Origin: Acidovorax sp. KKS102
GTDB taxonomy: Bacteria; Pseudomonadota; Gammaproteobacteria; Burkholderiales; Burkholderiaceae_C
Length of the DNA stretch: 64,000 nucleotides
Direction of reading: 5' to 3'
Assembly: GCF_000302535.1 (NCBI RefSeq)
Contig: NC_018708.1
Coordinates: 310,001 to 374,000, forward strand
The number at the start of each line of letters is the position of its first letter. The stretch's first letter is position 1. The notes under the pieces were generated by a model. The model saw only the letters and a program-made list of their open reading frames with translations. It was not told where the DNA came from and made no database searches. The translations under genes and the position numbers were made by a program. This document shows positions 25,342 to 32,992 of the stretch, piece by piece.

Positions 25342-26229
25342 TCAGGTGGATGCAGTGGGGAGGGGCGCTTCGCTGGCGGTCAGCGCGGCGTGCAGCGCGC
25401 CCAGCGCGGGCGACTGGTAGCCGCGCCGGCGCACCAGCACTGTGTCGCAGGTGGCCAAAGGCACCAGGCGCAGGGCAGGCGGTTCGCGCATCAGGTCGAT
25501 CACGGCCTGGGGCACCACCCCCGCACAGCGCCCGGCAGCCACGCAGGCCAGGATGGCGTGGTACGAGGCCAGCTCCAGCACGCGCGGCGGGCTGCCGTCC
25601 TTTTGCTGCAGGAAAGCCTCGCCCATACGGCGGTAGGTGCAGCCGGGGCTGAAGGCGGCCAGGGTGTCCAGCTGCAGGTCCTGGGGCGTGTCCACGGGCG
25701 GGTGGTCGGCGGGCAGGGCCAGCAGCAGGGCCTCGGCAAACACGGCGGTGCGCTCCACCGGCGCGTCGGCGTCAATGCCCGGCGGCGGCCAGGCCACCAG
25801 TGCGCAGTCGAGGGTGTGGGCCAGCACCTGCTCCACCAGCTGGCGCGAGGGGGCGGTGGACAGCTCCAGCACCAGCCCCGGCCACTGTGCGTGCAGCCGG
25901 GCCAGCGGCTGGGGCAGGCGTGCGGCGGCCGTGCTTTCCATAGCGCCCAGGCGCAGCCGGCCGCTGGGCTCGTGGGGGTGCACCGACTGGCGCGCTTCTT
26001 CGGCCAGCGCCAGCAGGCGGTCGGCATAGCAGCGCAGCGCCTCCCCGGCAGGTGTCAGCACCATGCGCTTGCCCTCGCGCAGGAACAGCGTGGCGCCGAG
26101 TTGCTCCTCCAGCTGCTGCACGCGTGTGGTCACGTTGGACTGCACGCGGCCCAGTCGCTCGGCCGCGCGGGTGACGCTGCCTTCCTGCGCCACGGCCCGG
26201 AAAATTTCGAGGGCTGCAAAATCCATCAT
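25342..26229 (-). CDS. LysR-family transcriptional regulator
   Basis: A 295-residue LysR protein: winged helix at residues 2-62 (FAALEIFRAVAQEGSVTRAAERLGRVQSNVTTRVQQLEEQLG) and a periplasmic-binding-protein-like effector domain from about 90. It is divergent from an MFS gene across 69 bp that contain a 53-bp interrupted inverted repeat, and precedes the nitronate monooxygenase gene, so either neighbour may be its target. The effector is unknown. The start has two adjacent Met codons (26229, 26226). Confidence 0.9.
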   Translation of the reverse strand: MMDFAALEIFRAVAQEGSVTRAAERLGRVQSNVTTRVQQLEEQLGATLFLREGKRMVLTPAGEALRCYADRLLALAEEARQSVHPHEPSGRLRLGAMESTAAARLPQPLARLHAQWPGLVLELSTAPSRQLVEQVLAHTLDCALVAWPPPGIDADAPVERTAVFAEALLLALPADHPPVDTPQDLQLDTLAAFSPGCTYRRMGEAFLQQKDGSPPRVLELASYHAILACVAAGRCAGVVPQAVIDLMREPPALRLVPLATCDTVLVRRRGYQSPALGALHAALTASEAPLPTAST

Positions 26230-26280
26230 GATTCTTGTTATGAGATGATTAGTAAAAAATAAATCTCAAAACAGAATCAT
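26228..26280. promoter_or_regulatory. Inverted repeat in the LysR/MFS divergent promoter region
   Basis: The left arm ATGATTCTTGTTATGAGAT (26228-26246) and the right arm ATCTCAAAACAGAATCAT (26263-26280) are complementary except for about one mismatch and one extra base. It is AT-rich in a GC-rich genome and lies between the divergent LysR and MFS starts, so it is a good candidate for the regulator's binding region. The left arm overlaps the LysR start codon. Confidence 0.6.
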
Positions 26281-26298
26281 AGACTGGAAACCGCCCGC

Positions 26299-27543
26299 AT
26301 GGAACCGCGCACCGCCCCCCAAGACCGCCCCCTGTCCGTAGCGCTGGCGGGCATGGCCGCGTTGGCGGTGGCGATGGGCGTGGGCCGGTTTGCCTTCACG
26401 CCGCTGCTGCCCATGATGCTGCACGACGGCGTGGTCACGCTGGCGGGCGGCAGCTGGCTGGCCACGGCCAATTACCTTGGGTACCTGATCGGGGCGTTGG
26501 CCTGCATGGCGCTGCCCTGGGTGGCGCCGCGTGCACGGCAGCGGTGGCATGCGGCGCGACTGGCGCGCTGGGGGCTGGCGGCCACGGTGCTGCTCACGCT
26601 GGGCATGGCGCTGCCGCTGCCGGGTGCCTGGCCCGCACTGCGGTTTGCGGCAGGCGTGGCGAGTGCGCTGGTGTTCTTGAACGTCTCGGTGTGGTGCATG
26701 CTGCGGCTGGTGGCGCTGGGCCAGGCTGCGCTCGGGGGACTGATCTTTTGTGGCCCGGGGCTGGGCATCGTGCTCACCGGCCTATCGGCCAGTGCCATGG
26801 TGGCGCTGCAGTGGCCTGCCGCTGTGGGCTGGGCGGTGTTCGGGCTGCTGAGTGTGGGGCTGTGCGCCGCCATCTGGCCCGTGCTGCAAGGGGTGGCGAT
26901 GCCCGCGTCGGCTGCGGCCACCGCACCGGTGGTGGACGGATCCACCCCCGGCCACGGATTCTGGGCGCGCGCAGGGCTCACACTCGCCTATGGGCTTGCG
27001 GGGCTGGGGTACATCGTCACCGCCACCTTTTTGCCGGTGATTGCGCGCGCGGCGCTGCCATCCGGGTCGCCCTGGCCCGATCTGTTCTGGCCGCTGTTTG
27101 GTGCCGGGGTGGCGCTGGGCGCAGCGTTGTCCACCCGCACGCCGGCCGCGTGGGACCGGCGCTGGCTGCTGATGGCGGCCTACGTGGTGCAGGCCGGGGC
27201 CATCGCGCTCAGTCTGGTGTGGCCGGGCCCTGCGGGGTTTGCGCTGGGCAGCCTGCTGCTGGGCTTGCCTTTCACGGCCATTACCTTCTATGCGCTGCAA
27301 GAGGCGCGACGGGTGTGGCCTGCGGCGGGCGACAGTTTTCCGGGTCTGCTCACGGCCGCCTACGGCATCGGCCAGATCGTAGGCCCGCCCATGGTGGCGT
27401 GGATGCTGCACCACGCGGCCACGCAGGGCCAGGGTTTTGTCTACGGACTCGCCGTGGCGGCCGCAGCGCTGGGGGTGGGGGCGGTGCTGTTTGCCGCCAT
27501 GGCCTGGCGCTGGCCCCTGGCGCACCGCTCGGTGGCGCGCTGA
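26299..27543 (+). CDS. YbfB/YjiJ-family MFS transporter
   Basis: A 414-residue twelve-helix transporter. The N terminus (LSVALAGMAALAVAMGVGRFAFTPLLPMM) carries the GxGRFxxTPLLP motif of the YbfB/YjiJ branch of the major facilitator superfamily, and the C-terminal half repeats the pattern (GLLTAAYGIGQIVGPPMVAW). The substrate is unknown. It is divergent from the LysR regulator at 25342, with an inverted-repeat operator candidate between, and convergent with the histidine kinase gene. Confidence 0.87.
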   Translation: MEPRTAPQDRPLSVALAGMAALAVAMGVGRFAFTPLLPMMLHDGVVTLAGGSWLATANYLGYLIGALACMALPWVAPRARQRWHAARLARWGLAATVLLTLGMALPLPGAWPALRFAAGVASALVFLNVSVWCMLRLVALGQAALGGLIFCGPGLGIVLTGLSASAMVALQWPAAVGWAVFGLLSVGLCAAIWPVLQGVAMPASAAATAPVVDGSTPGHGFWARAGLTLAYGLAGLGYIVTATFLPVIARAALPSGSPWPDLFWPLFGAGVALGAALSTRTPAAWDRRWLLMAAYVVQAGAIALSLVWPGPAGFALGSLLLGLPFTAITFYALQEARRVWPAAGDSFPGLLTAAYGIGQIVGPPMVAWMLHHAATQGQGFVYGLAVAAAALGVGAVLFAAMAWRWPLAHRSVAR

Positions 27544-27567
27544 TTCCTGCGCAGATTTCCGCGCCGC

Positions 27568-28824
27568 TCAGTGCGTGGACGGTGCCAGCGGCAGCGCCAG
27601 CACAAAACATGCGCCGCTGTCGCCGTCAGCCCGGTCCTGGCAGTGCACGGTGCCGTTGTGGCGCCCGGCAATCGACCGCACCAGCGCCAGCCCCAGGCCC
27701 ACACCGCCCGCGCGCTCACTGGCGCCCGGCAGGCGGTAGAAGGGCTCGAAGATGCGCTCGCGCTGGCTGGGCGGCACGCCCGGGCCGTGGTCACACACAT
27801 GCACCTCGGCGCGGCCCTGGCGGCGGTGCACCACCACCGTGATCTCGCCCGTGCTGTAGCGGCGTGCGTTCTCCAGCAGGTTGCGGATGGCCCGGCGCAG
27901 CAGCTTGGCAACGCCGCGAACTTCCAGCGAGTCGGGGCTGGCGCTCACGTCCAGGTCGGCGTCCACGCGCGCACATTCCTCGGCAGCCAGGCCAATCAGG
28001 TCCACCAGCTCCACGGTACCCACGTCGGCCTCGCGTGCGTCCAGGCGGCTGGCCAGCAGGATTTCGTCCACCAGCTGGTCCAGCTCGGCGATGTTGCGCA
28101 GGATCTCTTCGCGGAACGCGGGTGAGGGCTGCTGGCCGCCCATCAGCTCCAGCCCCATGCGGATGCGGGTCAGGGGCGAGCGCAGCTCGTGCGAGGCATT
28201 GGCCAGCAGCGACTTGTGCGACTTGACCAGGGTTTCCACACGCTCGGCTGCTGCGTTGAACTGCCGCGCCAGGTCGGCGACTTCGTCCTGGCCTTGCTCG
28301 GGCACCCGCACCGACAGGTCGCCCTCGCCAAACTTCTTCACGCTGCGCTGCAGCGCCTCCAGCCGCTGCGTGAGGCGGCGGATGATGGGGTACACACCCA
28401 CGGCCACCGCCAGGCCCACGATGCCCAGCAGCCACAAGAAGCCAAAGGGCGGCCGGGTCCAGAAAGCGGCCTCGTCCTGGCCGGGGCCACCGGGTCGGCC
28501 GCCATTGCGGCCCATGCGGGGCTGGCGCGGCGCCATCTGCAGGGTGAAGATCTGGCCGTTTTCTGCCTCGATGTGGAATTCCACCACCTCGCCCGGCTCG
28601 GACGGCTGACGCGTGGCCATACCGCGCAGCACCAGGTTGCCCGACGGGTCGCGCACCGCCATCTCGCGCGAGGGCGGCACAAACGGCTGGTTGTTCTGGG
28701 CCTTTTGCTCCTCGGCGATGCGCCAGGCCCAGCCCACGGTGAGCGTCAGCACCGCCATGCCGCCGACCACGGCGAGCCAGATGCGCAGATAAAGGCGGCG
28801 GGAGAAGGGGTTGGACAGGGACAT
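27568..28824 (-). CDS. Sensor histidine kinase
   Basis: A 418-residue membrane kinase. One N-terminal helix (LRIWLAVVGGMAVLTLTVGWAW) and a second (FLWLLGIVGLAVAVGVYPII, about 150-170) bound a periplasmic sensor loop rich in Gly, Pro and Arg. A HAMP domain follows (RRLTQRLEALQRSV...), then the phospho-accepting HELRSPLTRIRMGLELM, and an ATPase domain with N box (LLRRAIRNLLENARRY), G1 (CDHGPGVP) and G2 (GGVGLGLALVRSI). It is 42 bp downstream of the OmpR-type regulator. The signal is unknown; the Pro/Gly loop has no recognisable ligand fold. Confidence 0.93.
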   Translation of the reverse strand: MSLSNPFSRRLYLRIWLAVVGGMAVLTLTVGWAWRIAEEQKAQNNQPFVPPSREMAVRDPSGNLVLRGMATRQPSEPGEVVEFHIEAENGQIFTLQMAPRQPRMGRNGGRPGGPGQDEAAFWTRPPFGFLWLLGIVGLAVAVGVYPIIRRLTQRLEALQRSVKKFGEGDLSVRVPEQGQDEVADLARQFNAAAERVETLVKSHKSLLANASHELRSPLTRIRMGLELMGGQQPSPAFREEILRNIAELDQLVDEILLASRLDAREADVGTVELVDLIGLAAEECARVDADLDVSASPDSLEVRGVAKLLRRAIRNLLENARRYSTGEITVVVHRRQGRAEVHVCDHGPGVPPSQRERIFEPFYRLPGASERAGGVGLGLALVRSIAGRHNGTVHCQDRADGDSGACFVLALPLAPSTH

Positions 28825-28866
28825 GCGTGGGGCGGCAGCGCAGGCAGCGGGTGCCTGCGTCAGCGA

Positions 28867-29589
28867 TCAATCCTGCTGTTTGGCAAACACATAGCCCACG
28901 CCGCGCACAGTGAGGATGCGGCGCGGGTTCTTGGCGTCCTGCTCGATGGCGGCGCGGATGCGGCCCATGTGCACGTCGATGGAGCGGTCAAACGCCTCCA
29001 GCTCGCGGCCGCGCACGGCCTCCATGATCTGGTCGCGCGTCAGCACCCGGCCCGCGCGCTCGGCCAACGCCACCAGCAAGTCGAACTGGTACGAGGTGAG
29101 GTCCGCCGCCTGCCCCGCCACGGTCACAGTGCGCGCGTCGCGGTCAATCTCCAGCGTGCCAAAGCGCAGCACCTGGGTGGCAGCGGCCGCACCGCCACCA
29201 TCCGTGCGCCGGCGCAGGATGGCGCGGATGCGGGCCAGCAGCTCGCGGGGCTCAAAGGGCTTGGGCAGGTAGTCGTCAGCGCCCAGCTCCAGCCCGATGA
29301 TGCGGTCCATCGGGTCGCCCTTGGCGGTGAGCATGAGCACCGGCACCTGCGCCGCGTTGCCCTGCAGCGAGCGGATGCGGCGGCACACTTCCAGTCCATC
29401 CATGTCGGGCAGCATCAGGTCCAGGATCACCAGGTCGGGCAGTGGGCCCGCATCAGGGCCCTGCAGCTGCGCCAGGCCACTTTTGCCATCGGCGCGGTGT
29501 GTGACCTGCAGGCCCGACTGGCCCAGGTACTCGCCCACCATCTGCGCAAGGCGGGCGTCGTCTTCGATCATCAGCAGTTGGGAGCTCAT
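28867..29589 (-). CDS. OmpR-family response regulator
   Basis: A 240-residue two-component regulator. The receiver domain has acidic pair Glu9-Asp10, phospho-acceptor Asp57 (LVILDLMLPDMDG), and the Thr-Ala-Lys switch (LTAKGD). The C-terminal winged helix (about 140-235) has LTSYQFDLLVALAERAGRVLTRDQIMEAV and the IRRAIEQ-like IDVHMGRIRAAIEQ recognition helix, ending VRGVGYVF. ATG 29589 matches family N termini; the ORF to 29628 is longer but unlikely. It is the first gene of a two-gene operon with the kinase. Paired GTAAA boxes upstream could be an autoregulatory site. Confidence 0.94.
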   Translation of the reverse strand: MSSQLLMIEDDARLAQMVGEYLGQSGLQVTHRADGKSGLAQLQGPDAGPLPDLVILDLMLPDMDGLEVCRRIRSLQGNAAQVPVLMLTAKGDPMDRIIGLELGADDYLPKPFEPRELLARIRAILRRRTDGGGAAAATQVLRFGTLEIDRDARTVTVAGQAADLTSYQFDLLVALAERAGRVLTRDQIMEAVRGRELEAFDRSIDVHMGRIRAAIEQDAKNPRRILTVRGVGYVFAKQQD

Positions 29590-29664
29590 GGCGGCAGTGT
29601 AGTGGCGAGGCTTTGAAACGGTCTTCATGGTCCGGTAGAGCCGTCTCCCCGTGTTGAAGCCCCC

Positions 29665-29680
29665 GTAAAGTTCCGGTAAA
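29665..29680. promoter_or_regulatory. Direct repeat upstream of the response regulator gene (possible autoregulatory site)
   Basis: GTAAA occurs at 29665-29669 and 29676-29680, an 11-bp period. OmpR-family regulators bind tandem half-sites of about this spacing, and the pair sits 76-91 bp upstream of the start codon. CpxR uses a 10-bp period, so the match is to the class, not to that protein. Confidence 0.4.
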
Positions 29681-29703
29681 CCGGGTGGCGAGAGGCTTCA
29701 GGA

Positions 29704-29747
29704 TTTGCTATTGATTGAGTAGCTGTCTGGGCATATGAATCAGGCGC
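29704..29747 (+). repeat. Dispersed repeat family A, copy 5 (partial)
   Basis: TTGCTATTGATTGAGTAGCT, then GGGCATATGAATCAGGCGCC; the TAGCGCT half is worn. It overlaps the last codons and the stop of the ampG-like gene (29740). Confidence 0.6.
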
Positions 29748-31134
29748 CACCGACCTTCTGGATGCGGGATGCCAGCCACACCAGCACCAGCACCGGCAGC
29801 CCCAGCAGCGCCGTGGAGGTGAAGAACTGGGCGTAGCCAAACGCATCCACATAGTCGCCCGAGAAGCCCGCCACAAACTTCGGCAGCAGCAGCATCATCG
29901 AGCTGAACAGCGCGTACTGCGTGGCTGAGTAGCTCACGTTGGTCAGGCTCGACAGGTAGGCAATGAACGCGGCCGAGGCGATGCCGCTGGCCAGATTGTC
30001 GGCAGACACCACGGCAATCAGCGCCGTCACGTCGTGCCCGTGGCCCGCCAGCCAGGCGAACAGCAGGTTGCTGGCCGCGCTGAGGATGGCGCCCAGCATC
30101 AGAATGCGCATCACGCCAAAGCGCATGGACAACACGCCGCCCACAAAGGCGCCCGCCAGCGTCATGATCACACCGTAAATCTTGGTCACGGCGGCCACTT
30201 CGTCCTTGGTGTAGCCCATGTCCACGTAGAACGGGTTGGCCATGATGCCCATCACCACATCGCTGATGCGGTACACGGCAACCAGCGCCAGGATCAGCGC
30301 CGCATGCCAGCCATAGCGGCGCAGAAAGTCGGCAAACGGGGCCACCAACGCGCCTTGGATCCACTCGGCAGGGTTCTTGGCCGGGGGCAGCGCCACCGGT
30401 GCGGGCTCGCGCGAGAACAGCACGGTGACAATGCCCACCACCATCGACGCGGCCATGGCCAGGTACGCGGCCTGCCAGGCGCCGTTCTGGTACGCGGCGG
30501 CACCTTGCGCGAGGGCCTGGCCAACAGCGGGCGCGACCTCGGAGCGCGCGGCAATCCACAGCACGCCTGCCCCGGCCCAGATCATCGCCAGGCGGTAACC
30601 CGTCTGGTACGACGCCGCCAGCGCGGCCTGGTGGTTGGCGTCGGCGGATTCGATGCGGAAGGCATCGAGCGCGATGTCCTGCGTGGCCGACCCAAATGCC
30701 ACGGCCAGGGCGCACCACACGATGGGCCCCAGAGTCAGGCGCGGGTCGGCCAGGGCCATACCCACCAGGCCCGCCACCACCACCAGCTGTGCCAGCAGCA
30801 GCCAGCTGCGCCGCCGCCCCAGCAGCCGTGTGAGCATCGGGATGGGCATGCGGTCCACCAGCGGCGCCCACACCCACTTGAAGCCGTAGGCCAGACCCAC
30901 CCAGCTCAAGTAGCCGATGGTGCTGCGGTCGATGCCCGCCTCGCGCAGGCGAAAGCTCAGCGTGCCCAGCACCAGCAGCAGCGGCAGCCCGGCCGAAAAA
31001 CCCAGCGTCAGCATGCGCAGGCTGGCGGGCTCCAGGTACACGCGCAGGGTCTGCAGCCAGGGGGTGCGCGGGGGCTTGTCCGGGGCGGTAGCGGGAGCGA
31101 GGCTGGGGGTGGAAGATGTGGAGGTGTCTGACAT
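29740..31134 (-). CDS. ampG: AmpG-family muropeptide MFS transporter
   Basis: A 464-residue permease that imports anhydro-muropeptides from the periplasm for cell-wall recycling. Typical AmpG blocks are LGFSAGLPLLLVLGTLSFRLREAGIDRSTIGYLSWVGLAYGFKWVWAPLVDR, FGSATQDIALDAFRIES and the late SSLTNVSYSATQYALFSS. ATG 31134 is set by the short cytoplasmic N terminus before helix 1; the longer reading frame to 31650 runs through the divergent M48 gene. No beta-lactamase or ampD gene is near. It lies next to the M48 peptidase gene in divergent orientation. Confidence 0.9.
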   Translation of the reverse strand: MSDTSTSSTPSLAPATAPDKPPRTPWLQTLRVYLEPASLRMLTLGFSAGLPLLLVLGTLSFRLREAGIDRSTIGYLSWVGLAYGFKWVWAPLVDRMPIPMLTRLLGRRRSWLLLAQLVVVAGLVGMALADPRLTLGPIVWCALAVAFGSATQDIALDAFRIESADANHQAALAASYQTGYRLAMIWAGAGVLWIAARSEVAPAVGQALAQGAAAYQNGAWQAAYLAMAASMVVGIVTVLFSREPAPVALPPAKNPAEWIQGALVAPFADFLRRYGWHAALILALVAVYRISDVVMGIMANPFYVDMGYTKDEVAAVTKIYGVIMTLAGAFVGGVLSMRFGVMRILMLGAILSAASNLLFAWLAGHGHDVTALIAVVSADNLASGIASAAFIAYLSSLTNVSYSATQYALFSSMMLLLPKFVAGFSGDYVDAFGYAQFFTSTALLGLPVLVLVWLASRIQKVGGA

Positions 31135-31264
31135 GGGCGAGCGGGGGTTTTGTCTATCATCGCCGACGCACCCTTGTAGCCATCCTGTCAGCCTCCATCT
31201 GCGCGGCAGGCTCTGGTGTGTTGTGTGCCAGCGCTGCTCATTATTCCTTCTGGGATTGCCTTGT

Positions 31265-32116
31265 ATGTGTCTTTTCTGCCCCGCTCCTTCCGTCGCGCCG
31301 TCGTCCCCTTGGTCCGCACGCCGCGCGTTCCTGCTGGCGGCGGGTGCCAGCGCGGCTGCGCCGGTGCTGGCGCAGGTGGATGTGGGCTCAGCCTCCAGCC
31401 TGCGCAAGCTGGTGCCCGCCGAGACGCTGGAGCAGTCTGCCGCGCAGCAGTACCGCCAGATGCTGGAGCAGGCCCGCGCCAAGCGCGCCCTGGCGCCCGA
31501 CAACCACCCCCAGCTGCAGCGCCTGCACGCCATCGCCAAGCGGCTGATCCCGTACGCCATGCCCTGGAACGACCGCGCCCGCCAGTGGCGCTGGGAGGTC
31601 AACCTGATCGGCAGCTCGCAGATCAACGCGTTTTGCATGCCCGGCGGCAAGATTGCGTTCTACACCGGCATCCTCGACCAGCTCAAGCTCACCGATGACG
31701 AGGCCGCGATGATCATGGGCCACGAGATGGCCCATGCGCTGCGTGAGCACGCACGCGAGCGCATCGCCAAGACGCAGGGCACCAACCTGGCGTTGCGACT
31801 GGGCTCGCAGCTGCTGGGGCTGGGCGACCTGGGGCAGGCGGCGGCGGGCCTGGGCGGGCAGTTGCTCACGCTGCAGTTCAGCCGGTCCGACGAGAGCGAG
31901 GCCGACCTGGTGGGGCTGGAGCTGGCCGCGCGCGCGGGCTACCAGCCATCGGCCGCCGTGAGCCTGTGGCAGAAGATGGGCAATGCCAGCGGCAGCAAGC
32001 AGGGGGGGCTGGCTTTCCTGTCCACCCACCCATCGGGGCCTGCGCGCATCAAGGAGCTGCAGGCGAACGTGCCCAAGGTGCAGGGGCTCTACGAAGCGGC
32101 CCGGCGCAACGGCTGA
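31265..32116 (+). CDS. M48-family metallopeptidase, exported
   Basis: A 283-residue zinc peptidase. The N terminus has a signal with paired arginines (SARRAFLLAAGASAAAPVLAQ), either Sec or Tat; mature start near residue 39. The catalytic motif is HEMAH at residues 153-157 in MIMGHEMAHALREH, and the third ligand is likely the Glu in SDESEADLVGLELAARAGY. This is the YggG/LoiP and BepA-like group of periplasmic or envelope-attached proteases. ATG 31265 was picked because it starts the signal. A C-terminal STHPSGPARIKEL block is also family-typical. Confidence 0.88.
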   Translation: MCLFCPAPSVAPSSPWSARRAFLLAAGASAAAPVLAQVDVGSASSLRKLVPAETLEQSAAQQYRQMLEQARAKRALAPDNHPQLQRLHAIAKRLIPYAMPWNDRARQWRWEVNLIGSSQINAFCMPGGKIAFYTGILDQLKLTDDEAAMIMGHEMAHALREHARERIAKTQGTNLALRLGSQLLGLGDLGQAAAGLGGQLLTLQFSRSDESEADLVGLELAARAGYQPSAAVSLWQKMGNASGSKQGGLAFLSTHPSGPARIKELQANVPKVQGLYEAARRNG

Positions 32117-32137
32117 CCGCCTTGCACCCCACGGCGC

Positions 32138-32193
32138 TCTGTTTTTGAGAGCTGTAAGCGCTTGATGGATAAGCGCTGGAGGTCAAAAACACC
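32138..32193 (+). repeat. Dispersed repeat family A, copy 6
   Basis: CTCTGTTTTTGAGAGCTGTA, then AGCGCTTGATGGATAAGCGCT, which forms a hairpin, and GGAGGTCAAAAA. It lies between the convergent M48 and MBL-fold genes. Confidence 0.75.
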
Positions 32194-32200
32194 CAAATTT

Positions 32201-32839
32201 TCAGGTTCCACCCACATACGGGTTGCTCTGACGCTCGCGCCCCAACGTGCTCTCCGGCCCATGCCCGGGGATGAACACCGTCTGGTCTCCCATGGGCCAC
32301 AGGCGCTGGGTGATGCTGTCGATGAGCTGCTGGTGGTTGCCCTGGGGGAAATCCGTGCGGCCGATGCTGCCCGCAAACAGCACGTCGCCCACAAACACCC
32401 GGTCAATCTGCGGCGCGTGGAACACCACATGGCCCGGTGTGTGGCCGGGGCAGTGGCGCACGTTCAGCACTTCGTTGCCGATCTGCACCGTGTCGCCATC
32501 GTGCAGCCAGCGCGTGGGCGTGAAGTGCTGCGCGGGCGGAAACCCGAACATCGCGCTTTGCTGCGGCAGCCCATCGATCCAGAACTGGTCGCCCGGGTGC
32601 GGGCCGACGATGGGCAGCGCCAGGCGCTGGGCCAGCTCGCCTGTGCCGCCTGCGTGGTCGATGTGGGCGTGGGTGAGCCAGATCTGTTCGAGCGTGAGGT
32701 CAAGACGTTTTATTGCAGCGAGCAGCACCTCCAGGTCGCCGCCGGGGTCGATCACGGCGGCTTTGTGGGTGGCGTCGCACCAGACAAGGGAGCAGTTTTG
32801 CTGGAACGCGGTGACGGGGATGGTGAGGTACCGGAGCAT
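32201..32839 (-). CDS. MBL-fold metallo-hydrolase (glyoxalase II-like)
   Basis: A 212-residue metallo-beta-lactamase-fold hydrolase. The two-metal motif HAHIDH is at residues 57-62 (LTHAHIDHAGG), with further metal ligands in VRHCPGHTPGHVVF and FVGDVLFAGSIGRTDFPQGN and the terminal FIPGHGPESTLG. The form with a single MBL domain and no C-terminal helical domain resembles YcbL-type type II glyoxalases that act on glutathione thioesters. It is divergent from the PAS/MCP gene and converges with the M48 gene. Confidence 0.9.
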   Translation of the reverse strand: MLRYLTIPVTAFQQNCSLVWCDATHKAAVIDPGGDLEVLLAAIKRLDLTLEQIWLTHAHIDHAGGTGELAQRLALPIVGPHPGDQFWIDGLPQQSAMFGFPPAQHFTPTRWLHDGDTVQIGNEVLNVRHCPGHTPGHVVFHAPQIDRVFVGDVLFAGSIGRTDFPQGNHQQLIDSITQRLWPMGDQTVFIPGHGPESTLGRERQSNPYVGGT

Positions 32840-32992
32840 GGGGTTGGTTGTGCCAGAAAAGCAAAATTAAGCCATACTCGTCCGGGCGTTTCATCTGGTT
32901 GCATTTGCCGTCACCGCGCAAAGGGCGCTACCCCGAATCCCTCATCCAGGCGATCAGCCCGTGGCGCTTGGGGCCCCAACCGACACTTCACC

